NCBI GenBank assembly: GCA_028455995.1
Contig: JABELC010000006.1
Coordinates: forward strand, 558,001 to 622,000
DNA length: 64,000 bases
Source: Scleromitrula shiraiana
Lineage: Eukaryota; Ascomycota; Leotiomycetes; Helotiales; Sclerotiniaceae
Reading direction: 5' to 3'
Below, in pieces: positions 14,607 through 29,482 of this stretch. Both the position numbers and the translations under genes were made by a program. The stretch's first letter is position 1. Every line of letters begins with the position of its first letter. The notes beneath the pieces are model-generated. The model saw only the letters and a program-made list of their open reading frames with translations, made no database searches and was not told the DNA's origin.

Positions 14607-15584
14607 TGTTTTTTGTGATTTCTTTTTATATTTTTATTAAATCCTTTTTCATATTTTTATTAAATTCTTTTTTAATTTGATTTTTAATAATTTATAAAAA
14701 AACAATTTTTTTTCATATATCTAATATTGTTTTCTATAATTTAATTTTAAATTATTTTTATTATATTGATTTTAAACATTAAATCATAATTTAAATTAGT
14801 TTTAATAATTGTTATTTCTTTTTAAATTATTATAATTATTTACTTTGATATATTTATTATGATTAAAGTTTTTATTTTAATTTTATAAATTATTTATAAA
14901 AAATCTTTTAATATAATATATATTAATATCATTACTTTATGATTTATTATAGATCTAAATTGTTTTTTTAATTTTTTGAATAAAATTAAAAACCTTTATA
15001 TTTAATTAATGATATATTTAAATATATTAATTAATTTATTAATATAATAAGTTTTTTATATCATTTAATAAAATTTCATATAATTATTTTATTTTTACAA
15101 AAAATAATTTTAAATATTACTTAAACTTTTTTTCTTAATTTTTATTTATAATGCTTTTTATTATTAATTTCATCTATTTATTTATTCTATTATAATAATA
15201 TCATTTCCTTTAATAATATATTTTAAATTTTGTAATTAAATCTTTTATTTTCTATAAAAATATAATTAAATTTGATATATAATATTTGAATGCTTTATTT
15301 TTAAATATAGTTAAAAATACTATTATTATAAATTTATTTAAAATATTAATATATTACAGAATTAATATATACATAATTATTTTATAATTAAAATGATTAT
15401 TTTTATTATTAAATCTTATTATATTATTATATATTTCATTTAAATTAATTTAATATTAGAGTTTTAATATATAATATTAATATCTTTTTTTAAATAATAT
15501 TCCAAATTTTCAAATTCGTTTTTTTATATATATATTTTTTTATATCTTTATTTTTATTCTTAATTCTATCTAATTTAACTATAT
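14607..15584. other. AT-rich spacer without recognisable feature
   Basis: T-rich sequence between the copia element and the minisatellite. I saw no repeat boundary, relic protein or RNA gene in it. Confidence 0.5.
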
Positions 15585-16135
15585 TAAAAATTATAATTAT
15601 TTTAATTATAGTCATTTTAATTATAATCATTTTGATTATACTAGAATATATAATTATTTTGATTATTATTTTGATTATTATTTTGATTATTATTTTGATT
15701 ATTATTTTAATTATAATGATTTTAATTATAATAATCTTAACTAAAATGATTTTGATTAAAATAATTCTAATCAACTTGAAATATACAATTATTTTGATTA
15801 TAATGATCTTTATTATAATTATCTATATTTTAATAATTTTAACTAAAATAATATCGATTAAAGTCATTTTGATTAAATTGAAATATATAATTATTTTAAT
15901 CATAATTATTTTAATCATAATGATTTTTATTATAATTATTTTTATTATAATGATTTTAATTAAATTGATTTTAACTAAGATGATTTTAATTAAAGTGATT
16001 TTAATTAAATTAAAATATATAATTATTTTAATTATAATAATTTTAATTATAATAATTTTAATTATAATATAATATATAAATATTTTGATTGAAATAATTT
16101 TGATTATAATATAATATATAATTATTTTAAAATAA
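15585..16135. repeat. Degenerate AT minisatellite (~10-12-bp unit)
   Basis: A run of TTTTGATTATTA and TTTTAATTATAATGA units, perfect over short stretches (for example 15,656-15,710) and degenerate elsewhere. It produces spurious open frames on both strands made mostly of Ile. It abuts the poly(T) tract at 16,161. Confidence 0.75.
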
Positions 16136-16158
16136 AATCATATATCGAAAAATATGAT

Positions 16159-16160
<2 letters not shown>

Positions 16161-16190
<30 letters not shown>
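16161..16190. repeat. 30-nt poly(T): probable poly(A) tail of a minus-strand LINE
   Basis: An uninterrupted run of 30 T on plus. The ~130 bp next to it (16,191-16,320) has more GC than its surroundings. A minus-strand LINE reverse-transcriptase relic lies 1.8-2.0 kb further along (18,000-18,180), the right orientation and distance for this to be the genomic poly(A) tail of that element. Confidence 0.6.
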
Positions 16191-16191
<1 letters not shown>

Positions 16192-17999
16192 TTTAAAGTC
16201 CTGTTTCAGTTATTGACTATATAAGACTATGGAGATTTAATATCTCGATGATTGAAGATTTGTATTTTTACAACTAATGTGTTTTAGAGAGGATTAAGAG
16301 TCTAGCTTTAAAATGAAAAAAAAAAATGTAAAATAACTCTTTTAACTTTAGTTCTTTATTTTAATTTTTTGCAGTTTTCTTTTCAAAATGATCTTTTTTT
16401 TTTATTAATAATATTTATTTTCTTTTTTATATTAACTTTTTTTTTTCTTTTCTTTAAATACTATAATCTAATAATTATTCTTGTTTTTTAAATATATTTT
16501 ATAATATATTCTATTCTAATTTTTGTATTTAGAAAAAGTCTTATATTTGCTTTTCCAGTCTAATCTTTATGTTTTTTTAAATTATTTAGTTCCTTTTGAA
16601 TTTTTAAGTATTTTTAATATTTTAAAAATAAATATTTCAAAATTTCTTTTTTTTTATATATTTAATAATTATTTAAGATATATTTTAATTTGAATAAATA
16701 TAATTTAATATATTTATATTATAATTTTAATTAAAATAATGCATTATTAATTTTTTATTTTATGTTTTCAAATAATAAAATCTTATTTTCAATTTTTTAA
16801 TTAAATATTTTATTATAAACTATTTTTTTCGTTTTTAATATTTGTTTTTATTTATATTAATTAAATTAATTAGCTTTTATATTAATTATAATAAAGTTGA
16901 TTATATTTAAATTTAAATATTATTATATAATAAATTTAATAGATTTACTAATTTTTTATTATTTATAATATTAATATAATTTAAAATTTAATAAAGCAAG
17001 ATCTTGGCTTTATATATTTTGATTTGCTTTATTATTTTTATAATTTTAATTTATTAATTTTGTTTAAAGTTATTTGATGAGATTTTTAATTTAAATAATT
17101 TAATTTGATTATTTAAATATATTTAAAAATAGATTTTTAATTTAACAATTTGATTTATTATTTTAATCATATAAATAACTTTTTTTAATTTATTATTATA
17201 TATAATTTTTAAAAAGTTTAAATTATATTATATAATATATTTTAATTTTAAATTATAATTATATAAAATAATATTAATATTAATTAAATTTTTTTGGATT
17301 TTATTTATAAATATAGATATATTTAAATAAAAAAAATTTATGGCAAAATTAATAATTAATAATTTTTTATTTCTTTTTTTTCAATATTCTATTGATTAAA
17401 ATAAGGTATAATATATCCTTATTTTAAAAAGCAAAATAGAATTAATAAATTGATTTAAAAAAATATTAATAAAAATAAAGTTTATTAAAAAATTATTATA
17501 ATATATTATAATTAAAATAGATTTTTTGATAATTTTATTTTATTAAATAAGATTTTTCTATTATTAATTATAATTTATTTAATAAAATATTAATAAAAAG
17601 ATATTAATATTTAAATATTATATTTTTTAATATTAGAGTTTAATCTAATTTTAAAAAAAAACAAATCTACTTTAATTTTTATAGTTAGTATAAAAACTAT
17701 TTAAAAAATTTTAAAATCTTTTTATAATTTTAAATTTTATAATTATTATAAAGATTTGATTAATTTTAATTAATTTTTTTATTAAATTATTAAACTATAA
17801 TTTATTATATTAACAATACAAACTATATAGATTTGATAAATAATTACTATATTTAATTTTTTTTTAGTATTTATAAATCTAGTTATATAATAAAATATTA
17901 ATTTCGTTTATTTAATATATATATTTATATATTTTTTAAGAATTAAATTAATATCAAATTATATATTCAATTAATAAACTAAACTTTTTAATTATAATA

Positions 18000-18180
18000 T
18001 TTCTCGATTAAAAAAAGCAATAGTTAATTCAGCTTTTTTGTTTTTAATAAAATAGATTAGTTCAGTTTTAGCAATATCAAACTATATTGCATTAACAGCT
18101 TCTCTTTAGTATAATATAGCGATTTCTCTTTCTAGAATAGCTTTGTTCTTCTTAAAGAATGTGGAAGAGCCTATAAGGGC
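18000..18180 (-). pseudogene. LINE reverse-transcriptase relic
   Basis: The minus strand reads, with two in-frame stops, NKAILEREI … REAVNAI, then a stop, then FDIAKTELIYF and KNKKAE. This resembles the 'A..WA..N…FD..KTELIHF' block of fungal Tad-type LINE reverse transcriptases, located after the catalytic YxDD segment. The stops fall where Trp and Gln are usual, consistent with RIP. This local patch is also richer in GC than its surroundings. Confidence 0.5.
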
Positions 18181-20069
18181 TAATATGATTCATTAATTTA
18201 TATATTATTATTAAAATAATTTTAAATAAATATTTATCATCAATTTTTATTATAAACTAAATATCTTTTTGATAATTTATTAAATTATTTTAAAAATCCA
18301 ATTACTAGTTAAATAATTAAAATATTCTATTTAATTTAATTCTTTTTTTTAATTTGTTTTTTAACATTTTTTTTAAATCTTATTTTTTTTTAATCTTTTA
18401 TTATTATTTTTATATTATTAAATCTAAATTTTATTAATTGATTTTTATAAATCTTTTTAAATAAATTTTATATATATTATATATATTATATCATATAATA
18501 TATAAATTATTAAAATATATATATTAATATAAACATTATTTTTTTATGATATTTTTTTATTATTATTAAATATCTTTTATTTAATACCTAAAATATCTTT
18601 ATATTAATACTTTTAAATATTATTTTAAAATCTATTTATAAATCTATATTCATAAAGACTTTTGGATTATTGATTATATATTTATCAACTTTATATTTCA
18701 AATAATAATTTATTATATATAAATTCTTTAAATTATATCTTTCAAATTTATTAATAAAATCTAAATCATTTAAAAATGATTTATTAAATAAATTTTTTTG
18801 ATATTTTTTATTTTATTTAAATTTAAAATTATTGTTATATTTATATTTATATTTATATATATTATTATATTTTTATTATTATTATCTTTTAAAATTAAAT
18901 ATAAATTTTTTAAAAATATTATTTATTATATTTTTAAACAAAAAGATCTTTATTTATATTTATAATATTAAAATTTATGTTTATTTAAATATTTTATATT
19001 AATATTATTTTTATAAAAAATTTATATATATTAAATTTTTATTAAAGCTTTTTGATAATATCTTTAATATTGATTATAGTTTTTTAATTTAATCAAAAAT
19101 TATTTTAATTATCGAAATATTAATAATAGTTTTAAATCTTGAATATTTATGTTTAATAATTTTTTTTTTATAATTATTTAAAATTTATATTTATATTTTT
19201 TAAATTCTTTTTATATTTTATATTGTTTTTATTTATAATATTATAATATAAAATAAAAAAATGTTTTTGATAATATTTTATATTTATTTATTAAATATTA
19301 TAATAATTATTATTAAATATATATTATTCAATTTTTTTATTATTATTAAATAAATATTTAATATTAAATTAAAATTTGATTTAATAAAGTTTTAGATCAA
19401 ATATAATTATTTTAGTTTATGAAATATTTTTAATATTAGATTAAAATTTGATTTAATAAAATTCTCAACTAAATACATTTATTTTAATTTATAAAATAAA
19501 TATATAATAAAGAAATTTATTATTAAACAAAAAAATAAATAAAATAATAATAAAAAAATATAAAAATATAAAAATAAAATTTATTAAAAGTTTTAATAAA
19601 AGTCTTTATGTAAATGATTTTATTATTATTTTTATAATTATAATAAAATAATCATTATTATTAACATTTTTATTTATTAAAATGTTTTTTTAGATAATAT
19701 AATATATATTTAAATAATATAATATAATTTATATTTTTATTATTATTCTATTTATAATAAATATTTAGATTTTATAATTTTAAAATTGATTTAAAGATTA
19801 TTTTATTTATAATATATATTTAAATTTTATAATATTTAAATTAAAATTCAAAATTATCTTTTTTATAATAAATATTTAAATATTATAAAATTTAATTGTT
19901 TATTATTAAAAATTAAATAATTTCTAGATTTTTTTATTATTAAAAATTATAAAATGTTTTTTATCAATAATAAATAAAAATATTCAAAATTTATAAAAAA
20001 TAATATTATATACAAATTAAAAATTTTAATTTATAGTATATATATTAATTAATATTTATATAATTTTAA

Positions 20070-20215
20070 AAAGATAGAATAATATAATATAAAATTATTT
20101 TTATACTATATTATTATATTTAAAGAAATCAAAAAAAATGTTGTATGCTATTAAGAGTTTATATCTTCTCAACGGGTACATGATGTAAGGTCATGTGTTG
20201 ACTATATAAACAGAA
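20070..20215. repeat. Better preserved fragment of the LTR-like repeat seen at 2.6-5.3 kb
   Basis: Contains TATTAAGAGTTTATATCTTC and GGTACATGATGTAAGGTCAT, then GTTGACTATATAAACAG. The same order with more A/T is seen near 2,900-2,990 and 5,150-5,230. It is a solo or truncated copy; its boundaries are not resolved. Confidence 0.5.
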
Positions 20216-20960
20216 TAATTATTAAATATCTATAAAAAATGAATAATTAAATAACAAAACATTCCAGATTTCTATTCAATATTCAAAATATTCAAAAAAT
20301 ATTTAAAGAAGAATTACAAATCTATTTTTAAAAAGGATTAATAATAAAAGATTATTAAAATGTATATCTATAATCAAAAATCTTTATTTGTAAAAGTTAA
20401 TTAATAAATTTTTGAATTTACTTTATTTATATTTTAGAATATATTTTTATAAATTCTATATAATTATAAAGAATCTTTTATTTTTGATATTGAAAGGCTT
20501 AAATTGCATTTATTTATATATAAAAAATATATATGATTTGTATATTATCTTTTAAATATCAATATAAATCTTTCAGATTGTATGTTTATAGATTAAATTC
20601 ACAAATATTTTAAATACAACAAAAAATATTATTAATATAATTTAATTGAACATTTTTATTTTCATAGTATTTAATATAGTATTTTGAAATAAATATATTA
20701 AAGAATAAATTTTATAAATATATTTAAGTATGTTTTTTTAAAATTATGTAAAATCTTTCAAAACATAATATAAAAATATCATAATTTATTCAAATTGAAA
20801 AAATGAAATTTAATTTTCAAAGATTTTTGAAATTTTTAATTTTTAATTAGTAAGTTTAACTTTTTATTACTATATGATTCATATAAATAGTAATTTAAAA
20901 GAAAAATAAAATATATTATTTAAAGTATTTAAATAGACTTATGTAATACACAGCAATAAT

Positions 20961-21120
20961 TGTTGGGATATAGATCACAAGGTAGCACGTGACAGCACGT
21001 GACCACAATCGTACATATATACGACTTAACAATCTATACTATAAATAGATTAATAATAAAAATATACTACATAAAACTATAATACCATATATTATATAAT
21101 TTTATTATAATAAAACTATA
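20961..21120 (+). repeat. Left LTR (160 bp)
   Basis: Begins TGTTGGGATATAGATCACAA, followed by a doubled AGCACGTGAC motif, and ends …AAAACTATA. A TATAAATAG TATA-like box lies inside. The outer half is almost free of RIP changes, while the inner half is converted to AT. Confidence 0.88.
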
Positions 21121-24099
21121 TTAATTAATATTATATAAATCAAATATTATAAACATCAAAGCAATATTATAATAATAAAATACTTTTAAAAAAATTAGAA
21201 TTAAATTTAAAATATCAACAAAACATCTTAATCAAAAACAATATATAATATTAAAATAAAATACATAAACATTAAAGCAACATTACAAACTTTTACATTC
21301 ATTATACACACTCTTAGCCTAACTCTTTTAAATTCAATCTCTTAATACTTTTAACTCTTCAATTTCTACCTTTTCAAAACACTTTCTAACAACTTTTACA
21401 ATATCTTTAAATCTTTAAATTTTTAACAATAATGAAATCTTTTTTATTATTTTACTTTTATTTCTTTTTTTTATCTTTTTTTATATATTCATTATTTTTA
21501 GATTTATAGAAATTATATTAAAAAACTCTAATTTTTATTTAAAAATATTATTATTTTTAAATTAATAAAATCTATAAAAATTTAGAAATATCCTTCAAAA
21601 AATAAACAAATTCTTATTTATTTTTTAAAAACCCATTTTTTCCCCCTCCCCTTTTTCTTCTCTATCTCCCCCTCTATATAATAATAAAAAACTTATCCTT
21701 TTCGTTAAAATATAATATCTTTTTTTGATTATCTACATAAATACTCTTATTTAATTCTTTTTTTTAAATTAATATAATAAAAAAAAACTTCTTTTTTTTA
21801 GATTATCTTTTTTTTAACTAAAATTTTAAAAAATATAATGAACTTTATAAATTATTCAAAAATAGATTTAACCTTAAAAATAACTTCAAAAATAAGATTT
21901 TTTTATTATATATTCGATTTAAAATTTTAAAATATATTTATTATTATATTTTTAATAATAATATTTTACAAATATTTAAAAACAATTTTATAAATTAGAT
22001 TTTAAAATTTTCTTATTTTATAATTTTTTAAGCGATTTTTATAAAAATTTGATATTAATATTTTTATTAATTTTAATATTAATATTAACTTGATTTTTAT
22101 ATTTATTTTTAAAACTTTACTTAAATAAACTTTAAAAACAATAAAAATAATAATTTACAATATATAATTTAATATATAATTAAATATCTTTATTATATTA
22201 ATTAAAAAATTTAATAATCTAAAAAAAAAAAATAAAAAAAACTTTATTATTAATTTTATTAAAGATTATAAACAAAAAAAAAAATAAAACTAAAAACAAA
22301 AATAAAAAAAATAAAAAAAACAAATAAAAAAAATAAACAATATTTAAAAAACTATTTAATTTTAAAAAAACTAATCCCAAATCAATATTTATTAAAAAAA
22401 ATAATAATAATAATAACTTTAATTTTGATCTTAATCCTAATTTTAATTTTAATCCCAAAAACGATTTTTTTAATCATATAGATTTTGAAAATTTCGAGAT
22501 TAACTTTATTCTATTTAATATTAATAAATAATTTAAAAACTTTATAAAACATTATATATCAAATAATAATAAATATAACAATTAAATAAATAATATTAAA
22601 TATAAATCAATTATTTATAAAAATAATTACAAATAAATTAACTTATTTAAACAATATCAATATTTCGGTATTTTATTTATATTATATAAAAATCTTTAAA
22701 AATATTATTATAATATTATTAAATATAGAAACTTAAATATTAATTAAAAAATAATTATTAAAGAATTCTAAAAAGCATTTAAAAATAAAAAATAAAAGTA
22801 TAATATATATAATAATTAATTTAAAATTATTTTTATATTATTATTATAAATAATTTATTAAAATTAATTAAATAATTATATAAAATTCTATTTAATAAAA
22901 TACATATTATAAAGTTTGGTTTATTATTAAAAATGTATAATAATTTTATTTATATAATAAAACTTTTTATAATTTATTAAGACTATTTTATATACTTTTT
23001 AGAATATTTAAACTTATTTAAAATATTTATTATTATAATTATAAAGATTTATATATTTATTATAATATAAAAAAATATAAAAATCAAATCTAAAAATGAA
23101 TTGTTTTTCAAAAAAGAAAATAATAATATAATCAAATAAAATTTTAATAATCGATAATTTTAAAAAAACAATCGAAATAACAACAATTTATAATTTTAAA
23201 ATAAAAATAAAAATATACATTTTAATAATTAAATTCTTTAATTTAATAATAATTATTATAATCAAAAACAAAACGTATACTATATTTATAAAAAAAAAAT
23301 ATTAGTTAATTAAATATATTTTTAGAAAGTGAATTGTTATAAAAGAAGAATTCAATTAAAAAATAAAATCAAGATTTAGTTTTAATAATATATAAAGTTT
23401 TAATAAAAATTATAATCAATATATTCAAAATAAATATGATAATGATAATGATTTTATTTATATAATTAAAAAAATCGAAGCATTTTAATTAGAATTATAT
23501 TTTAATAATGATAATAATAATAGCAATATTGAAGCATTTATTATTTTATATAGTTTTTATATTATTATAAATAATAATTGCAACAATTTTGTTATAGAAT
23601 TTAATAATTTAATTATTTTATATATTTATATTAATAAAACTAATCAAAAATTCAAGATTTATTTATAAATTAAATATTATGATAAATACAAATTTATCGA
23701 TATAATAATTGATTTTGACATTGTAAAATAATCAATTATTAATTATAAGCAATTTTTAATATTATAAAAACTTATTTAAATCGATATAAAAATTTCAAAT
23801 TTAATTATAAATTTTAGATTTAGTTTTGATGATACCCTTTTTATTAAAATTATTTTAATTATTAGCCTAATTAGTATAATTAATATTTATATTATTAATA
23901 TTAATATTTTATTTTTACTAAGTCTTATAAATATAAATTATACTCAAATTTTATTTAATAATATTAAAAATGAACTTTAATATATCAATAATAAAATATA
24001 GAAAACTATTAAATGTTATAAATATATATTTATTAATTAGTTAATTTTTTCTCAAAAATTCTAATAATTAATTATAAAATTATTGAATATAAATAAAAA

Positions 24100-24830
24100 A
24101 TATTATTTATTCAAAATCGAATTACGCTATATTTATAAATAAATAAAACATTTTTTTATTAAAAAACTATATAATCTATTTAATTATATTAATTATAAAG
24201 ATAGATTCAATTATAAGCAATTAAAATAACTTATAAAATATTATAAAAAATATTAATTCTATATTAATAAATTTAAAAAATTTAAATTTAAATTTTATAA
24301 TAATATTGAATTTAACTTTATTATTATAATTAATATAATGTATATTAATAATAATCTTATTTTTTATATTATTAATAAAACAATTTAATTTAATATTATA
24401 TATTTTATTAAAAATTTATTAATAATAATAATATAGAATACACTTTATTTTATATAAATCAATATTTATAATAGCCTTTTTAAATTAATTGTTTATAATT
24501 AAAAAACTTATTTTATAAAAAAAGACTTTATCAATAATATTTATATAATTATAATTAAAATTAAATATATATTTATTAAAATCTATTATTTTATTAAAAT
24601 AATTAAACATTATTATAAAATAATTTGATAAATATATATAATTATTATTAAAAAATTCAAAGATATTAAAAAAATCAATAAAAATATAAAATTATAAATA
24701 ATTATTAAAATCATTAATAATATTATTAATTTAAATAATCTTATCCTTATTTTACTAATATTCAATATATTTTTTTGTTTAATATTTTTCGATTTTCTTA
24801 CTCTATTTATTTTATAGTATATCATTATAA
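24100..24830 (+). pseudogene. Retrotransposon integrase relic
   Basis: The plus frame contains YNNIEFNFIIIINIMYINNN, then IINKT, then further on FKDIKKINKNIKL and a 'NNIINLNNLILILLIFNIFF' block. These match, in order, the zinc-finger end, the first core strand ('…FNY.I.VD.MY…..VLHIVDE') and the C-terminal 'NDT…GLVPTLLVFGA' block of a fungal retroelement integrase family. The codon for the core Asp is now AAT (Asn), a G-to-A change, so the catalytic centre is lost. Several TAA stops interrupt it. Confidence 0.6.
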
Positions 24831-27423
24831 TTAATAAAACAATAAATAAAATATAAAAAAAATATATTAAATAAATAATAATAAATACTTTATATTAATA
24901 TAATAAATTATCTATACTCTATTTATATAATCTTAAATTTGAATCTTTAATTTTTATTTATCAAAAAAAAAATATTTAAAATAAATTATATAAATTCATC
25001 AAAATAAAAAATCAAATATATATAATCAAAATAAATAATTTTAATAAAAAATTCAAAAGCATTTTAATAAAATTATATAAAAAAAAGCTTAAAATATTTA
25101 ATAAACTATTTAATAATACAATTGATTTTTTATCAATAAAAAATCTTATCCTAGATTTAATTAATAATAAAAACTTTAATAATTTAAAAATATATTAATC
25201 AAAAAAAAGCATTTATATATTAAATAAAAAATCTATTCCTAACCTAACTTTTATTCTAATTCTATATTTAAAATTAATAATTAAAATTCTTTATTAAAAA
25301 CAAACCTTAAAATATAATCAAATATATTTCGATAATAACAATAATAATAATTATATTATTAAAAATATTTTTAATATATATATTATTATAAATCTTTTAT
25401 TAATTATAAATTAATTCCATTTATTTTATAAAAACAAAATAAACAATTTATTAAAAAAAATATATTTAAAATTATTAAAAAAAACAATATATCAAAAAAT
25501 ATCTAAATTTTTTATAATAAATTCATTAACTTTATTAAAAATAAAGATATATCAAAAACATTCAAAAAATCTAGATTAATAATTTAAAACTATAATAATA
25601 AAAACAAAAAAGCAATTTTAATAAAATCCTTCATTATTTAACAAATCAATTATAAAATTATACTTTGTTTTATAACCTTCTAAAATATATATTAATATAT
25701 TCAACTATATTTTTACAATATATTATAAATATATATTTAATCAAAAACATCTTTAATTAAAAATAAATTTTGAATTAAATATGATTCTCAAAATTATACA
25801 TTTATTTTATAATATTATAGAATTTAAAAATCATCAATATTTTGTATATTATAATCATTATATAAAAGTTTTTGAAATAACTTTTTTTTTATTTAATAAT
25901 TGTTTATTTTATATTAATAAAAATAAGAAATTAGATATAATTAGATTATAAATTAATAATATTTTCATTTTTATTAATAAAGAATTTATAAATAAAAAAA
26001 AAGCTTAAATCAAGAAAAAAAGTTATCTTTCAAAAGTATAAAAATAATTAATAATTAATATTTCTTTTGAATTTAATAATGTTTTAATTTATATTAATAA
26101 AAATAATGTAATTATATTTATTCAAAAACAATAATATAATAAACTTTATTTTATAAATTATTTTTCTACTAATCTTAAATTATATATAAAAATCAAAAAG
26201 AATATCTTTTTAAAAGAATAATATATTATTTAATAAATTTATAATATATATATCATAAATATTTATTAATTAAAAGCATTATTTAATCTATTATATATAG
26301 TTTAAATTATTAATCTAATTAAAAACAATATGAATATTTTTAATAAATACATTTAATAACAAATTAATAATTTTAACTATAACCTTATATTTGTTTTTTT
26401 TAAAATAGAATTATTACAAATGATTTATTTTATTAATATAAATTTTATAAATAATATTAATTTTTTTTTAAATTAGTTTTATTATAGTTTTTATTAATAA
26501 AAATAATAATACAAATATTATTTATTAATTTTTTGTTAAATATAAATAAATTATATAAAACATTTTTATTTTAAAATTATATAAAATAAAATATAGATTC
26601 AATATTATTATTATAATCAAATCTAATATCGATAAAATCATAAATCAATTAATCAATAAAAAAATTATAATTAATTTTACATTTTTTATAATTTATATTA
26701 ATTTAAACTCACTTTATAAATGCTTAATCAAATTTAATATTTTCTAAAAAAAATGTTTAATAATTAATTTGGCCTTTATTTATTAATTATATAAATATAA
26801 AAAAATTATAAAGATTAAATAAATTATTAATAATATAAATTTTATTAATATAATAATAAAATCAAAACTTTATATCATTTTTAAAGATTTTATTAATATT
26901 AATAAAATTAATATTAATATAAATAAATAGATTAAATATAAATAAATTATTTTATTTGTTTAATAAAATAAATTATAATTATTAAAACTAATATTTATTA
27001 TAAATTAGTCTATATAGTATATTAACATATTATGATAGAAAGAATACAACAAAAAAAATACGATAAAAAGAATATAAAAGATACAATAATATAAAGAAGT
27101 AATACGGAAGATACAAGAGTATAAGGAACTAATATAGAAGAAATATAGAGAATAATGACATGCATAAAAACAACACTTATCAAAATCATCAAGATATTAT
27201 TATTTCAATCTAAAAATAACCTTTCTAAAAACAACATCTATCAAAATAATAGCGATTATAATTTTATCTATATTTTCCTTTATTATATTGACTTTTTTTT
27301 ATTAATTATATTATTTATATACATTTTAACTTTTTAATCTATTTTATAAAAAAATAAAGAAAAATAATATTATAATATATAATAAATTTAATTTAACTTT
27401 CTTTTTTTTTCAAATAATATCAA

Positions 27424-27583
27424 TATTAAGATATAGATTATAAAATAACATATAATAACACATAACCATAATCATATATATATACGATTTAACAATCTAT
27501 ATCATAAATAGATTAATAATAAGAATATACCACATAAAACTATAGTACTATATATCGTACAACTTTATCATAGTAAAACCACA
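27424..27583 (+). repeat. Right LTR (160 bp)
   Basis: Full-length partner of 20,961-21,120. Its inner start reads TATTAAGATATAGATTATAA (RIP version of the left LTR start), whereas its outer end keeps TATCGTACAACTTTATCATA and the terminal CCACA. Target duplication ATAAT follows. Confidence 0.88.
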
Positions 27584-27588
27584 ATAAT

Positions 27589-28360
27589 TAATTTTTGAAT
27601 AAACTATTAATTAATTTTATATATTCAAATCTTTTATTAATCTTTTTCTTTTTGAACTCAAAAATTATAATAATAGAAAATTATTAAATTTCAATATAAT
27701 ATTATCATAATAAAATCGAAGTTATAATAAATAATATATTAATATATATATATAGATTTATTGAAAATATATATATTTATTTAATATTATTTACATGGTT
27801 TGATTACTTCATTTTTTTAATTTTTTGATTTAATTACAATAAAGTATATATAAAATGATATTAAAATTCAAATTAATAAAACATTTTTAATTATAAATAA
27901 AAAAACAAAACATTATTTTAATAAATTAACAAATACATAAAGAATATAGAAAATATAAAAAATCAAAATAAAAAAATAAAAAAATATAACAAAAATAATT
28001 ATTTTAATAAATAAAATATATATAATTTTAATTTTCAATTTTATTGAAATAATGAATTCTTTTATAAATTAATTTTTATATATTTTCAATATTAAGATTA
28101 TTTATCAATAAAATAAATATTTCGATATAATTGATTTTTTAATTTAATTTAAAACCTATTTTTATTTAAAACTATTATAACTTCAATTTATTATATAATA
28201 TTAAAAATTTAATATCAAAATTTAACAATGTTATTCATTTTAAAAATTATAGAAATTTTCCTAAAATCATTACAAGATTTTATTAAACTTTAATATTATA
28301 ATACTACTAGTATATAATTATATAATGTTATTAATATCGAAATTTCAATGTTTAAATTAT
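27589..28360. other. AT-rich spacer without recognisable feature
   Basis: Sits between the right target duplication of the LTR element and the foldback element. No repeat boundary or relic gene was recognised. Confidence 0.5.
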
Positions 28361-29365
28361 TACTTGGTTAAATTACAATTGAAACACGCGCCAATTGCCA
28401 AAAACCCTCAAAATCGATGATTTTATATAAATCACCTTTTATATTGATATAAATAAATCGATTGATTATTTATAGAATTATTTAAAATATTAAATATGAG
28501 TTGTTTTTATATTAAAATATTTATTATTAAAATTTAAAGATTAAATTATAATTTTAAATTCATAATATTTAATTAAATATAAAATAAAGATTATATAAAA
28601 ATATTATAATTTTAATTTAATTTAAATCAAATAAATTACTATATTAAAAAATAATAAATATATATATAAATATATAAACAAAAAGCTTCTATTTAATATA
28701 AATATTATATATATTAATAATATATAAAAAATATAATATAAAAAAATAAAAAAAAATATATGTAATATTTATAAATATTAAATATTAAATATTATTATAT
28801 TAATTTTGATTTTTCAAAATCATTAAAATTACTCTAAATTTTTATATATAATAATTTATATCTTTGTAATTATTATATTATTTAATATAATTTTGATTTG
28901 AATAAATTATTAAAATTTTTAAAGATTTTAAAAAATTAAAAATATCTTTATAATTTCGATTTTTAAAAAATATTATATTAAATTTTAAATTATAATATTT
29001 ATATTAAATTTTAAAATATAATATTTATATTAAAAAAAAGTTTTTTATATATGTTTCTATATATCTTTATTATCTTTTAATATAATAATTTACTTGATTT
29101 AGATTAAATCAAAATTATAATATTTTTATATAATCTTTATTTTATATTTAATTACATATTATAAATTTTAAAATTATTATTTAATCTTTAAATTTTGATA
29201 ATAAATATTTTAATATAAAAATAATCTATATTTAATATCTTAAATAATTCTATAAATAAATGATTGATTTATTTATATTGACACAAGAGGTGATTTATAT
29301 AACATCGTTGATTTTGAAGCGATTCGCTTATTTTGCGCGTGCTTCAATTTTAATTTGATCGAGTA
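28361..29365. mobile_element. 1.0-kb foldback element with ~300-bp inverted arms
   Basis: The left end TACTTGGTTAAATTACAATT and the right end (…TTTTAATTTGATCGAGTA) are inverted copies. The arms can be followed about 300 bp inward as reverse complements (for example 'gaattatttaaaatattaaa' against its complement near 29,250). A ~350-bp AT-rich middle separates them. The family also occurs at 65-712 and 713-1,380, and an extra right-end sequence (GTGCTTCAATTTTAATTTAG…CGAGTA) lies at about 29,441-29,470. The TA at both ends fits a Tc1/mariner-type non-autonomous element (inference). Confidence 0.72.
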
Positions 29366-29482
29366 TTGATTCATTTATCGAATTTTAAAAAAATGATAAA
29401 GTAGAATTAAAATAGAATTTTGAAGTTTTTTAATAATTTGTACGTGCTTCAATTTTAATTTAGCCGAGTAAAATATTTTCAG

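Larger units (their letters stand above)
16161..18200 (-). mobile_element. Tad-like LINE relic, 3' portion
   Basis: Defined by the poly(A) tail at its 3' end (16,161-16,190 on minus) and a reverse-transcriptase relic upstream. The 5' limit is not visible and may lie well beyond 18,200 in the T-rich tract that runs to about 20,000. Heavily RIP-damaged; no open frame remains. The tail-proximal 130 bp is the best preserved part. Confidence 0.5.
20961..27583 (+). mobile_element. LTR retrotransposon (copia-type), RIP-degraded, complete boundaries
   Basis: Two 160-bp LTRs (20,961-21,120 and 27,424-27,583) are flanked by an exact 5-bp duplication ATAAT (20,956-20,960 and 27,584-27,588). Total length is 6,623 bp. 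The interior is A-rich on plus, with an integrase relic in its middle (about 24,100-24,830) and ~2.6 kb after it for reverse transcriptase/RNase H. The order and plus orientation fit Ty1/copia, although integrases of this sequence type are usually known only as fungal polyprotein families, so the superfamily is inferred. No frame is open. Confidence 0.87.
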